From assembly GCA_028293405.1 (NCBI GenBank), contig JAQGOW010000650.1, positions 1-7,017 on the forward strand: a DNA stretch of 7,017 nucleotides. The letters run 5' to 3'. Under the pieces are notes generated by a model. It was given only the letters and a program-made list of their open reading frames with translations, was not told the origin of the DNA and made no database searches. Below are positions 1-6,178 of the stretch, in pieces. This DNA is from Verrucomicrobiales bacterium (GTDB taxonomy: Bacteria > Verrucomicrobiota > Verrucomicrobiia > Limisphaerales > Palsa-1400). Every line of letters starts with the position of its first letter. Position 1 is the first letter of the stretch. Position numbers and translations under genes: made by a program.

Positions 1-1237
1 AAATCGGCCGGCGAGTGAATTGGAAATTACGAATACGCTCGCGTTGTTGGCCGAGGTTGACGAGGACAACTCTGTTGTTTCCAACGATCTCTCAACGCTC
101 GAAGTCAAATTGGCGCCGAGCATCGCAAAACTGAACGTCGACCGTGAAGAAGCGATCGTGCACGCGAAAACCAATCTCGCCATCTACGCTGAGATGACCG
201 CGACCTTGCAGCCGGAATTGGAGAAGCGTCATCAAAATGAAATCGCGCTCACAAAACGCGAACTGACCGAATATGAAAAATCGATTCCTGTGCAAGCGGC
301 TTTGCTTGAAACCAAGGGCAACCCAGCCGAAGCGAAAACAGTTTGGACACCGGTCGAGGTAAAGAAACTCACGAACAAGCGGAAGATCAAACTGACCAAG
401 AAGGATGATGGTTCGATATTGGCGTCAGGCGGCAAAGGGCCCGTTGATTACGTCATCAATGCTTCTTCGGCGCTGACTAATATTACTGGTGTGATGATTG
501 AGGTGTTGCCGGATGATTCACTTCCCGAATACGGCCCCGGTCGCGCCGGCAACGGAAATTTCGTGCTGACCGAACTCGAATTGAAATGGGGTGCCGGCAC
601 CAACGCTCCGAACACGTTTGGCAAATTCGTCGATGCACGCGCGGATTTTTCGCAACAAAGTTTTGATGTGAAGCAGGCGATCGATGGCGTGACCAGTGGT
701 GTCAACGGGTGGGCCATCGCCGGCGCCACCGGTCCGATGCGCCATACCGCTACATTCAAGTTGGAGAAACCGATCACCGACAGCAAAGCCATCTCGCTCC
801 GCTTCACCTTGAAGCAGCAATTCGATCCCGAGCACATAATCGGCAAGTTCCGCATTTCCGTGACAACCGCCGCCGACCCGTTGGATTTCGGTTTTCCAGA
901 AAACGTCGTCAAGGCCGCGCGCGCTCCAGCAGGCCAACGCACTGCCGAACAATCGGCCGCGATTATCGAACTCGTTCGCAATTCCGACCCGGAACTTTGG
1001 AAACGTAAAGGCGCGTTCGCGAAAGTTTCCGCGCCATTACCGGAAGACCTGAAACTTGCTGAACTCAAAGCTGGCCTGAAAAATGCCGAACAACCGATTC
1101 ATCTTGATCCTGTCCTGGTGCAATTGCGCGTGGATGCCAAAGCGAGTAACAAACAAAGCGAAAACAAACGCCTGACTGTTGTGCAGGATTTGACCTGGGC
1201 GCTGATTAACAGCCCCGGATTTTTGTTCAATCACTAG
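1..1237 (+). CDS. PSD1 (DUF1553)-type protein, C-terminal part; start lies left of the window
   Basis: The frame is open from position 2 to the TAG at 1235-1237, giving 411 residues in view. The first in-frame start-like codon is a TTG at 20, but the residues before it (RPASEL) match the RxPxxxEL stretch that lies inside DUF1553 proteins, so TTG 20 is very unlikely to be the real start. Numbering from that TTG, residues 25-90 are charged and helical, probably a coiled coil. Residues about 109-285 form a beta-rich domain (WTPVEVKKL, DDSLPEYGPGR, GNFVLTELEL, DFSQQSFDV, GWAIAG) typical of the inserted domain in these proteins. The C-terminus, QDLTWALINSPGFLFNH, is the diagnostic end of the family. 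Full-length members usually carry a cytochrome c-like PSCyt1 domain, DUF1549 and then DUF1553, and are exported; those parts are outside the window. The DUF1501 gene follows after 9 bases, the usual partner order in Planctomycetes and Verrucomicrobia. The biochemical role of the family is not established; association with sulfated-polysaccharide gene sets is context only. Confidence 0.93.
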   Translation, partial: NRPASELEITNTLALLAEVDEDNSVVSNDLSTLEVKLAPSIAKLNVDREEAIVHAKTNLAIYAEMTATLQPELEKRHQNEIALTKRELTEYEKSIPVQAALLETKGNPAEAKTVWTPVEVKKLTNKRKIKLTKKDDGSILASGGKGPVDYVINASSALTNITGVMIEVLPDDSLPEYGPGRAGNGNFVLTELELKWGAGTNAPNTFGKFVDARADFSQQSFDVKQAIDGVTSGVNGWAIAGATGPMRHTATFKLEKPITDSKAISLRFTLKQQFDPEHIIGKFRISVTTAADPLDFGFPENVVKAARAPAGQRTAEQSAAIIELVRNSDPELWKRKGAFAKVSAPLPEDLKLAELKAGLKNAEQPIHLDPVLVQLRVDAKASNKQSENKRLTVVQDLTWALINSPGFLFNH

Positions 1238-1242
1238 AAAGG
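1237..1242 (+). promoter_or_regulatory. Ribosome binding site of the DUF1501 gene
   Basis: GAAAGG lies 4 bases before the ATG at 1247 and begins on the last base of the upstream stop codon. It supports ATG 1247 rather than the internal ATG at 1295, which has no comparable purine-rich site. The 9-base gap between the two genes leaves no room for a separate promoter, so co-transcription is the simplest reading. Confidence 0.6.
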
Positions 1243-1246
1243 TTTT

Positions 1247-2713
1247 ATGATCAGAATTGCTGGCGGAACGTGTAGCGATCTTTGTGATCCGCGAATGAAA
1301 ATCACCCGGCGCGACCTCTTGCGCATCGGCGGCACGGGCATTCTCGGCCTGTCGCTTGGGTCGCTATTGAAACTGCAGGCATTCGGCGCACAAAACCGCA
1401 CCGGTGGACCCGGTTGGGGCGCGGCCAAAAACGTCGTGATGATTTATCTTCAGGGCGGCCCGAGCCATCTTGATTTGTGGGACCCGAAAGAAAATGTCCC
1501 TGACAACATCCGTAGTTCATTCAAAACTATCCCGACAAAAATACCCGGCGTCAATTTCACCGAAGTTTTGCCCGAGCTCGCCAAAGTGAACGACAAGTTC
1601 ACGATGATTCGCTCAATGAGCTATACGCCGAACGGTTTGTTCAATCACACGGCCGCCATTTACCAAATCATGACCGGCTACACGACGGACAAAGTCAGTC
1701 CGTCCGGCCAGCTCGAGCCGCCTGATCCAAAGGATTTCCCGAATTTCGGTTCACAAGTCAGCCGCTTGCGTCCAGTGACCGAACCGATGTTGCCTTTCGT
1801 CATGTTGCCGCGGCCATTGCAGGAATCGGGCGTTATCGGAAAAGGTGGCGGTGCAGGTTTCCTCGGAAAAGCCTTCGATCCATACACGCTCTATCCCGAC
1901 GGCGATGACATGGACATGAAGAAGATGGACAAAATTCGTGTCGACGATTTGAAGCTCCCGCCGGAAGTGTTCGCGCTGCGCCTGAAACGGCGCGCGCAAC
2001 TCCGTGAATCAATCGAGCAAGCGATGCCCGACATCGACAAGGCTGTCGAAAGTTACAATCTCGACGACTATTACAAACGCGCGTTGGAACTGATCATCTC
2101 GGGTCGCGCGCGCAACGCGTTCGATCTCACCCAGGAAAAAGACAAGATGCGCGATAGCTACGGCCGAAACACGTTCGGTCAAAGTTGCCTCCTCGCGCGC
2201 CGACTGATTGAGGCCGGCACGCGCGTCGTCGAAGTCATTTGGCCCAAGGTCGCGAATTCCGACAATCATTCCTGGGACCATCACGTCGATCTCACCAAAC
2301 GCATGCGCGATCAATCCGGCCCGATGCTCGACAAAGGGCTCGCGGCATTTTTTGCCGACATGGATTCGCGCGGTTTGCTCAAGGAAACTCTTGTGGTCGT
2401 CATCGGCGAATTTGGCCGCAGCCCGCAAAAAGGAATCAGCACGTCGGGCAACCAAAACTCTGCCGACGGCCGCGATCACTGGCCATATTGCTATACGTCG
2501 ATTGTCGCCGGCGCGGGAATCAAGCGCGGTTACGTCCACGGCAAATCGGACAAAACCGGCAGCAGCCCGACCGAAGATCCGGTGCATCCAACCGAAATGC
2601 TCGCCACAATGTATCACGCATTCGGCATCGATCCGGAGACGATCGTCTACAACCATCTCAAGCAACCGCGCGAGTTGGTGAAGGCAAAAGCAGTGACGAA
2701 GCTATTCGCGTAA
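1247..2713 (+). CDS. DUF1501 domain-containing protein, Tat-exported, sulfatase/phosphatase-like fold
   Basis: This is a complete 488-residue protein, of normal length for DUF1501. ATG 1247 is preferred over ATG 1295 (residue 17). The stretch before the twin arginines (MIRIAGG...LCD) resembles the conserved short leader of family members, and it has its own GAAAGG site. The Tat motif is [10 protein letters not shown] at residues 20-29, followed by a hydrophobic stretch to about residue 47 and a possible cleavage site near AFGA-Q (residues 45-49). Family landmarks are [13 protein letters not shown] (69-81), [13 protein letters not shown] (132-144), SDNHSWDHH (338-346), GEFGRSP (387-393), GRDHWP (408-413) and [17 protein letters not shown] (447-463). 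The fold is related to alkaline phosphatase/sulfatase, and the D/H-rich motifs could bind metal, but no activity is established. It probably works outside the cytoplasm with the upstream DUF1553 protein, since the two form a recurrent pair. No frameshift or missing block is visible. Confidence 0.95.
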   Translation: MIRIAGGTCSDLCDPRMKITRRDLLRIGGTGILGLSLGSLLKLQAFGAQNRTGGPGWGAAKNVVMIYLQGGPSHLDLWDPKENVPDNIRSSFKTIPTKIPGVNFTEVLPELAKVNDKFTMIRSMSYTPNGLFNHTAAIYQIMTGYTTDKVSPSGQLEPPDPKDFPNFGSQVSRLRPVTEPMLPFVMLPRPLQESGVIGKGGGAGFLGKAFDPYTLYPDGDDMDMKKMDKIRVDDLKLPPEVFALRLKRRAQLRESIEQAMPDIDKAVESYNLDDYYKRALELIISGRARNAFDLTQEKDKMRDSYGRNTFGQSCLLARRLIEAGTRVVEVIWPKVANSDNHSWDHHVDLTKRMRDQSGPMLDKGLAAFFADMDSRGLLKETLVVVIGEFGRSPQKGISTSGNQNSADGRDHWPYCYTSIVAGAGIKRGYVHGKSDKTGSSPTEDPVHPTEMLATMYHAFGIDPETIVYNHLKQPRELVKAKAVTKLFA

Positions 2714-2735
2714 AACAACGCGAAGCGTTTTCGAC
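2714..2735. terminator. Weak symmetric hairpin between convergent genes, possible bidirectional terminator
   Basis: AACGC (2717-2721), loop GAA, GCGTT (2725-2729) forms a 5-base-pair stem. On the plus strand it is followed by TT only, then C. On the minus strand the stem is followed by GTTTTA, a somewhat better U-rich tail. The hairpin lies just after the DUF1501 stop and 35 bases past the DUF2945 stop, where a shared terminator would be expected. The stem is short and the T-run poor, so this is a weak call. A second 4-base-pair hairpin (CCGA/TCGG, 2749-2759) lies nearby and adds little. Confidence 0.3.
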
Positions 2736-2763
2736 TGCACCAGCAAATCCGACGTTCGGCTCG

Positions 2764-2982
2764 CTACGCTTTCTTAAGCGCTCGGGCCTTATGCGCCGCT
2801 GGCTTTCCGGATTTCAAGCTTTTGACGAGGTATTCTGGGCTGTCTTTAGAGGCTTTGACCTTGTGCGTTTTGATGCTCGTTGGGCTGGTCAACTTTTTGA
2901 GCACAACGCCGGTTGTTCGCCCGCGAGTTGTGTTCCACGTCACCTTAGTTCCCGGCACGAGTTTTTTTGAGGCCGACTTCAT
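2764..2982 (-). CDS. DUF2945 / hypervirulence-associated (HVA1) TUDOR domain protein
   Basis: A complete 72-residue protein with ATG at 2982-2980, a good GAGGG site 6 bases upstream and TAG at 2766-2764. The whole chain is one DUF2945/HVA1 TUDOR-like domain: GTKVTWNTTRGRTTGVVLKK (residues 11-30), then LTSPTSIKTHKVKASKDSPE (31-50), YLVKSLKSGKPAAHK (51-65) and ALKK (68-71). These blocks match the usual GxxVxW...G, H.VxAS.DxPxYxVKS..TGK.AAHK pattern of the family. It has 16 Lys and 3 Arg against 1 Asp and 1 Glu, so it is strongly basic. It has no signal peptide and should be cytoplasmic. The name comes from a fungal virulence screen and says nothing about its bacterial job. The charge and the SH3/TUDOR-like barrel suggest nucleic-acid or protein-ligand binding, but that is inference. 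It is divergent from the repair helicase across 71 bases and convergent with the DUF1501 gene. Confidence 0.9.
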   Translation of the reverse strand: MKSASKKLVPGTKVTWNTTRGRTTGVVLKKLTSPTSIKTHKVKASKDSPEYLVKSLKSGKPAAHKARALKKA

Positions 2983-3053
2983 TCTTCACCCTCGCACTAG
3001 TCGCTCTTTGCTCAAGCATTTGGTAGAAGCTGTTTCCTAAGGCAAATTGTTAC
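2983..3053. promoter_or_regulatory. 71-base divergent intergenic region between DUF2945 and the helicase operon
   Basis: This is the only sizeable noncoding stretch upstream of the repair operon, and it must also hold the 5' control of the minus-strand DUF2945 gene, unless promoters lie inside coding sequence. It contains the GAGGG site for DUF2945 and AAGG at 3039-3042, 11 bases before the helicase GTG; that spacing is longer than ideal. I see no convincing -35/-10 pair and no clear LexA-type palindrome. The promoter role is inferred from gene arrangement. Confidence 0.4.
2989..2993 (-). promoter_or_regulatory. Ribosome binding site of the DUF2945 gene
   Basis: Read on the minus strand, GAGGG is followed by TGAAGA (6 bases) and then the ATG at 2982-2980. 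Spacing and sequence are good and fix the start of this small gene, supporting it over the overlapping plus-strand open frame at 2822-3040. Confidence 0.65.
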
Positions 3054-5528
3054 GTGCCGAAGGGTTCCCATGACAAGGATCTAAACTGGTGGTTTGCACA
3101 AAACCGCTGGACACCGTTCCCACACCAACTGGAAACCTGGGCTGCTATACACGCTGGCAAAAGTGGTCTGGTGCACGCGCCCACGGGCGTCGGCAAAACT
3201 TATTCGGTGTGGATTCCCGCATTGCAGGAATGGTTGCGCGAAAATCCGGTAACGACAAAACACGCGCCGCCGATCCAAATGCTTTGGATCACGCCATTGC
3301 GCGCGCTTGCCAACGACACCGCGTCCTCGATGCTCAAACCCGTCCGCGATTTGAATTTGCCGTGGACGGTGGAACTTCGCACTGGCGACACGTCGTCGAG
3401 CATCCGCGCCCGACAACGAAGACAGTTCCCGTCCGCACTCGTCACCACGCCGGAAAGTTTATCGCTTCTGCTGTCATATCCAGAGACGCGCGAAAAAATC
3501 GCCACGTTGAAAACAGTGGTCATTGACGAATGGCACGAACTGCTCGGCTCAAAACGCGGCGTGCAAACCGAACTTTGCCTCGCGCGTTTGCGCAGATGGT
3601 TTCCTGCGCTCCGCACGTGGGGATTGTCCGCAACGCTCGGGAATCTCGAACAAGCGATGAGCGTTTTGCTCGGCTCACATTACGATCCGCACAAGGCGGT
3701 GTTGATTTCAGCCGACCTCAAAAAGCAGGTTGAGGTTCACACGCTAATTCCGCCGAACGTTCAACGTTTGCCGTGGGCCGGACACGTTGGGTTGACTGTG
3801 CTCCCGCAAGTCATCGAATGTCTCGCCGCCGCAAACACAAGTCTGCTGTTCACAAACACCCGCTCGCAAGCGGAGATCTGGTTTCGCGCACTGCAGGAAG
3901 CCGCGCCGCAATGGTCGAACGACATCGCGATCCACCACGGCTCTGTCGATCGCGAGTTGCGCGAACAAACCGAAAACCGTTTGCGTGAGGGTAAAATCCG
4001 TTGCGTCGTTTGCACGTCGAGTCTCGACCTCGGTGTCGACTACCCGCCGGTCGAGCAGGTGATTCAGGTCGGCGCGCCGAAAGGTGTCGCGCGCATGTTG
4101 CAACGCGCCGGTCGCAGTGGCCATCGCATGGGCGCAGTCAGCAGGATTTATTGTGTGCCGGCCCACGCGTTGGAACTCGTGGAGTTCGCCGCAGTCCGCG
4201 AAGCTATCGCCGCCAGCCAACTCGAAGCACGCGTTCCCCTCGACCGTCCGTTGGATGTACTCGTGCAACACCTCGTCACCGTCGCACTGGGCGGCGGCTT
4301 CCATGAGGATGAGTTGCGCAGTGAAGTCCAACGCGCCTACGCCTATCGCAATCTCAATGATGAGGAGTGGCAATGGTGCATGGATTTCGTTACGCGCGGT
4401 GGCCAGGCGCTCAATGCGTATCCGCATTTCCGTCGCGTCGTGAAAACGAACGGGCTGTATAACGTTCCTGAAAAACAACTCGCCTATTTTCATCGCATGT
4501 CGATTGGCACGATCACCAGCGACAGTTCAGTGGCGATTCGGTTCGTGCGCGGCGCCTCGCTGGGCACGACCGAAGAATCTTTCGTCGCGCGTTTAAAACG
4601 CGGCGACCGCTTCAGCTTCGCCGGACGCCAATTGGAGTTCGTGCGCATGCGCGACATGGTTGCTTATGTTCGCGCCTCCAAGAAAAGTTCCAGCATCGTC
4701 CCACAATGGATGGGCGGCAAAATGCCTTTGTCCTCGCGACTCGCCGCCGGCGTGCGACGTAAACTGTCCGAAGCCCGCGCTGGCAATTTCCCGGGCATCG
4801 AGATGGAAGCAGCTAAACCCATTCTCGAAATTCAAGACCTCTGGTCGCGTATTCCCGAAACCAACGAACTGTTAATCGAACGCATCGAAATGCGCGATGG
4901 CACCCATCATTTTCTGTTTCCATTTGCTGGCCGCCTCGTTCACGAAGGATTGTCCGCGCTACTCGCCTTTCGGGTTGCACGCGTTCAACCCAGCTCCATT
5001 TCAGTCACGGTAAACGACTACGGCTTCGGCTTGCTCGCTCGCAATCCCGTTCAACTCACCGTCGAACAATGGCGCACAGTTCTTGCGCCGGAGAATCTTG
5101 TCGACGATCTCCTCGCGTGTTTGAACTCTGCGGAACTCGCCCGACGTCAGTTTCGCGAAATCGCGCGCATCGCCGGATTGGTCTTCCAGGGTTTTCCGGG
5201 CCGCGGCAAAAGTGTCCGGCAAATCCAGGCCTCCAGTGGCCTGTTTTACGACGTCTTCCTTCGTTATGATCCCGGCAATCTTTTGCTCCAACAAGCGCAA
5301 CGGGAAGTTCTGGAGCGGCAATTGGAAGTCTCGCGAATGAAGCAGGCGCTCGAAATGATTTCGCATCTGAACATCACTGTCGTGCCCACACGCAAACTCA
5401 CACCCTTGTCTTTTCCGCTCTGGGCCGCGTTCGTGCAGGCCAGCGTCAGTTCTGAAAAATGGACCGACCGCATTAACCGCATGGCCGCTCAACTCGAAGC
5501 CGCCGCGTCACGGAAGGTGGCAAAATGA
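3054..5528 (+). CDS. Ligase-associated DNA damage response DEXH-box helicase (Lhr-Core type)
   Basis: This is an 824-residue superfamily 2 DNA helicase/translocase, the length of an Lhr-Core protein and far shorter than full-length Lhr (about 1,500 residues). The start is GTG 3054: an in-frame stop lies at 3024-3026, no ATG, GTG or TTG lies in frame between, and AAGG sits 11 bases upstream. Motifs in order are Q-like FPHQLETW (22-29), Walker A APTGVGKT (42-49), Ia TPLRALAND (80-88), Ib TTPESL (131-136), Walker B DEWH (158-161) followed by ELLGSKRGVQTEL, III SATLGN (192-197), IV LLFTNTRSQAE (264-274), V SSLDLGVDYPPVEQ (322-335) and VI QRAGRSGHR (350-358). The DEWHELLGSKRGVQTE block is typical of the ligase-associated subfamily rather than the DEVH of classical Lhr. 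A winged-helix-like region follows around 400-480, and a DEAD/H-associated C-terminal domain lies about 600-790. It overlaps pdeM by 4 bases (ATGA). In P. putida the equivalent helicase is in an operon with a metallophosphoesterase, an exonuclease and a DNA ligase. Expected role: ATP-driven 3'-to-5' unwinding in DNA repair in the cytoplasm. Confidence 0.95.
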   Translation: MPKGSHDKDLNWWFAQNRWTPFPHQLETWAAIHAGKSGLVHAPTGVGKTYSVWIPALQEWLRENPVTTKHAPPIQMLWITPLRALANDTASSMLKPVRDLNLPWTVELRTGDTSSSIRARQRRQFPSALVTTPESLSLLLSYPETREKIATLKTVVIDEWHELLGSKRGVQTELCLARLRRWFPALRTWGLSATLGNLEQAMSVLLGSHYDPHKAVLISADLKKQVEVHTLIPPNVQRLPWAGHVGLTVLPQVIECLAAANTSLLFTNTRSQAEIWFRALQEAAPQWSNDIAIHHGSVDRELREQTENRLREGKIRCVVCTSSLDLGVDYPPVEQVIQVGAPKGVARMLQRAGRSGHRMGAVSRIYCVPAHALELVEFAAVREAIAASQLEARVPLDRPLDVLVQHLVTVALGGGFHEDELRSEVQRAYAYRNLNDEEWQWCMDFVTRGGQALNAYPHFRRVVKTNGLYNVPEKQLAYFHRMSIGTITSDSSVAIRFVRGASLGTTEESFVARLKRGDRFSFAGRQLEFVRMRDMVAYVRASKKSSSIVPQWMGGKMPLSSRLAAGVRRKLSEARAGNFPGIEMEAAKPILEIQDLWSRIPETNELLIERIEMRDGTHHFLFPFAGRLVHEGLSALLAFRVARVQPSSISVTVNDYGFGLLARNPVQLTVEQWRTVLAPENLVDDLLACLNSAELARRQFREIARIAGLVFQGFPGRGKSVRQIQASSGLFYDVFLRYDPGNLLLQQAQREVLERQLEVSRMKQALEMISHLNITVVPTRKLTPLSFPLWAAFVQASVSSEKWTDRINRMAAQLEAAASRKVAK
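5512..5517 (+). promoter_or_regulatory. Ribosome binding site of pdeM inside the helicase 3' end
   Basis: GGAAGG lies 7 bases before the ATG at 5525, inside the last codons of the helicase. With the ATGA stop/start overlap this indicates translational coupling and fixes the pdeM start. Confidence 0.65.
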
Positions 5529-6178
5529 ATTCACTCGAGGTGAATTGCGCTGGCGAAACGCTGCAGTTATTTGCCGCCCGTGCGGCTTTTTGGGCGAAAC
5601 GCAAAACACTGCTCATCGCCGACACACATCTGGGCAAAGCCTCCGCGTTCCGTCACGCCGGCATTGCCGTTCCCGAGCAAGTAACCGATGCCGACCTCCA
5701 GCGCCTTTCGAATCTACTGACGTTCACCCAAGCCGCGCGACTCGTTGTGCTTGGTGATTTGTTTCACGCGCGCGCTGGTAAAAGCGAAGCGACGATCAAA
5801 TCCGTTCACATCTGGCGCGAGCAACATCTGGAACTTCAAATAGATTTGTTAATTGGCAACCATGACCGCGCCACTGGTGATTTACCAAACGATTGGAATA
5901 TTCGGGCAACCGAAGAATTTCGAGAGCCTCCATTGCTGTTCGCTCACGAGGCACGCGAGGCCGAAGATGCTTTTGGTTTATTCGGCCATGTTCACCCTGC
6001 GATTTTCTGCGATCGCATGCGCCTGCCGTGTTTTCATTTCTGGAATGACGGTGGAATGTTGCCTGCTTTCGGAAGTTTTACCGGCACGCACCCGATCAAA
6101 CCTGCTGCGGGCGACACCGTGTTCGCCGTTCGAGGCGATGAGATCGCCGACGTCTCAAACCTTTTGCGCTGCCGTTAA
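5525..6178 (+). CDS. pdeM: Ligase-associated DNA damage response endonuclease PdeM (MPE), binuclear metallophosphoesterase
   Basis: A complete 217-residue protein, the usual size for PdeM/MPE. Calcineurin-type metallophosphoesterase motifs are all present: DTHLGK (D33, H35), GDLFH (D78, H81), GNHD (N112, H113, D114), the histidine in FAHE (H141) and GHVHP (H155, H157). The DTHLGKASAFRHAGI block and the late WNDGGMLPAFGSFTG block (173-187) are subfamily features that separate it from general phosphoesterases. The P. putida homologue is a manganese-dependent single-strand DNA endonuclease encoded with the Lhr-Core helicase, and the same role is inferred here. The start is ATG 5525 within ATGA, coupled to the helicase. 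The stop TAA (6176-6178) lies inside the 3' end of the opposing udgX gene. All recognised metal ligands are present, so it should be active. Confidence 0.95.
   Translation: MNSLEVNCAGETLQLFAARAAFWAKRKTLLIADTHLGKASAFRHAGIAVPEQVTDADLQRLSNLLTFTQAARLVVLGDLFHARAGKSEATIKSVHIWREQHLELQIDLLIGNHDRATGDLPNDWNIRATEEFREPPLLFAHEAREAEDAFGLFGHVHPAIFCDRMRLPCFHFWNDGGMLPAFGSFTGTHPIKPAAGDTVFAVRGDEIADVSNLLRCR
6155..6178. other. 24-base tail-to-tail coding overlap of pdeM and udgX
   Basis: The minus-strand stop (TGA, plus positions 6157-6155) lies before the plus-strand stop (TAA, 6176-6178). The last seven pdeM codons and its stop are therefore antisense to the last udgX codons (FLTAAQKV region). No intergenic terminator can exist here, so each transcript must read into the other gene or end inside it. 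Confidence 0.9.

Noticed and set aside
20..22. TTG at 20 as the start of the first gene
   Set aside because: The frame is open to the left edge and the preceding residues fit the family, so the gene is truncated by the window rather than starting here.
448..1068. Minus-strand open frame of 206 codons opposite the DUF1553 gene
   Set aside because: It is antisense to a supported gene and has low-complexity Ser/Ala content without motifs.
1295..1297. ATG 1295 as the start of the DUF1501 gene
   Set aside because: It would leave the twin-arginine motif near the new N-terminus, which is possible, but ATG 1247 has a ribosome binding site directly after the upstream stop and a leader resembling that of homologues.
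2009..2665. Minus-strand open frame of 218 codons opposite DUF1501
   Set aside because: It is antisense to conserved DUF1501 motifs, has no plausible domain, and no good ribosome binding site was noticed.
2767..2780. CGCTT / AAGCG hairpin with a 4-base loop at the end of the DUF2945 gene
   Set aside because: It is within the last codons of the gene, is short, and no T-run follows on either strand, so it is not a convincing terminator.
2239..2970. Plus-strand open frame of 243 codons running from the DUF1501 3' half into the DUF2945 gene
   Set aside because: It is out of frame with DUF1501, rich in Arg/Gln/Pro as expected for a shifted reading of GC-rich coding DNA, and has no family motif.
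2822..3040. Plus-strand open frame of 72 codons opposite the small minus-strand gene
   Set aside because: It is antisense to the DUF2945 gene, which has clear family motifs and a good ribosome binding site. The plus-strand product has no recognisable domain.
3744..4493. Minus-strand open frame of 249 codons opposite the helicase
   Set aside because: It lies fully antisense to the conserved helicase motifs IV-VI. Its length is explained by codon bias on the sense strand.
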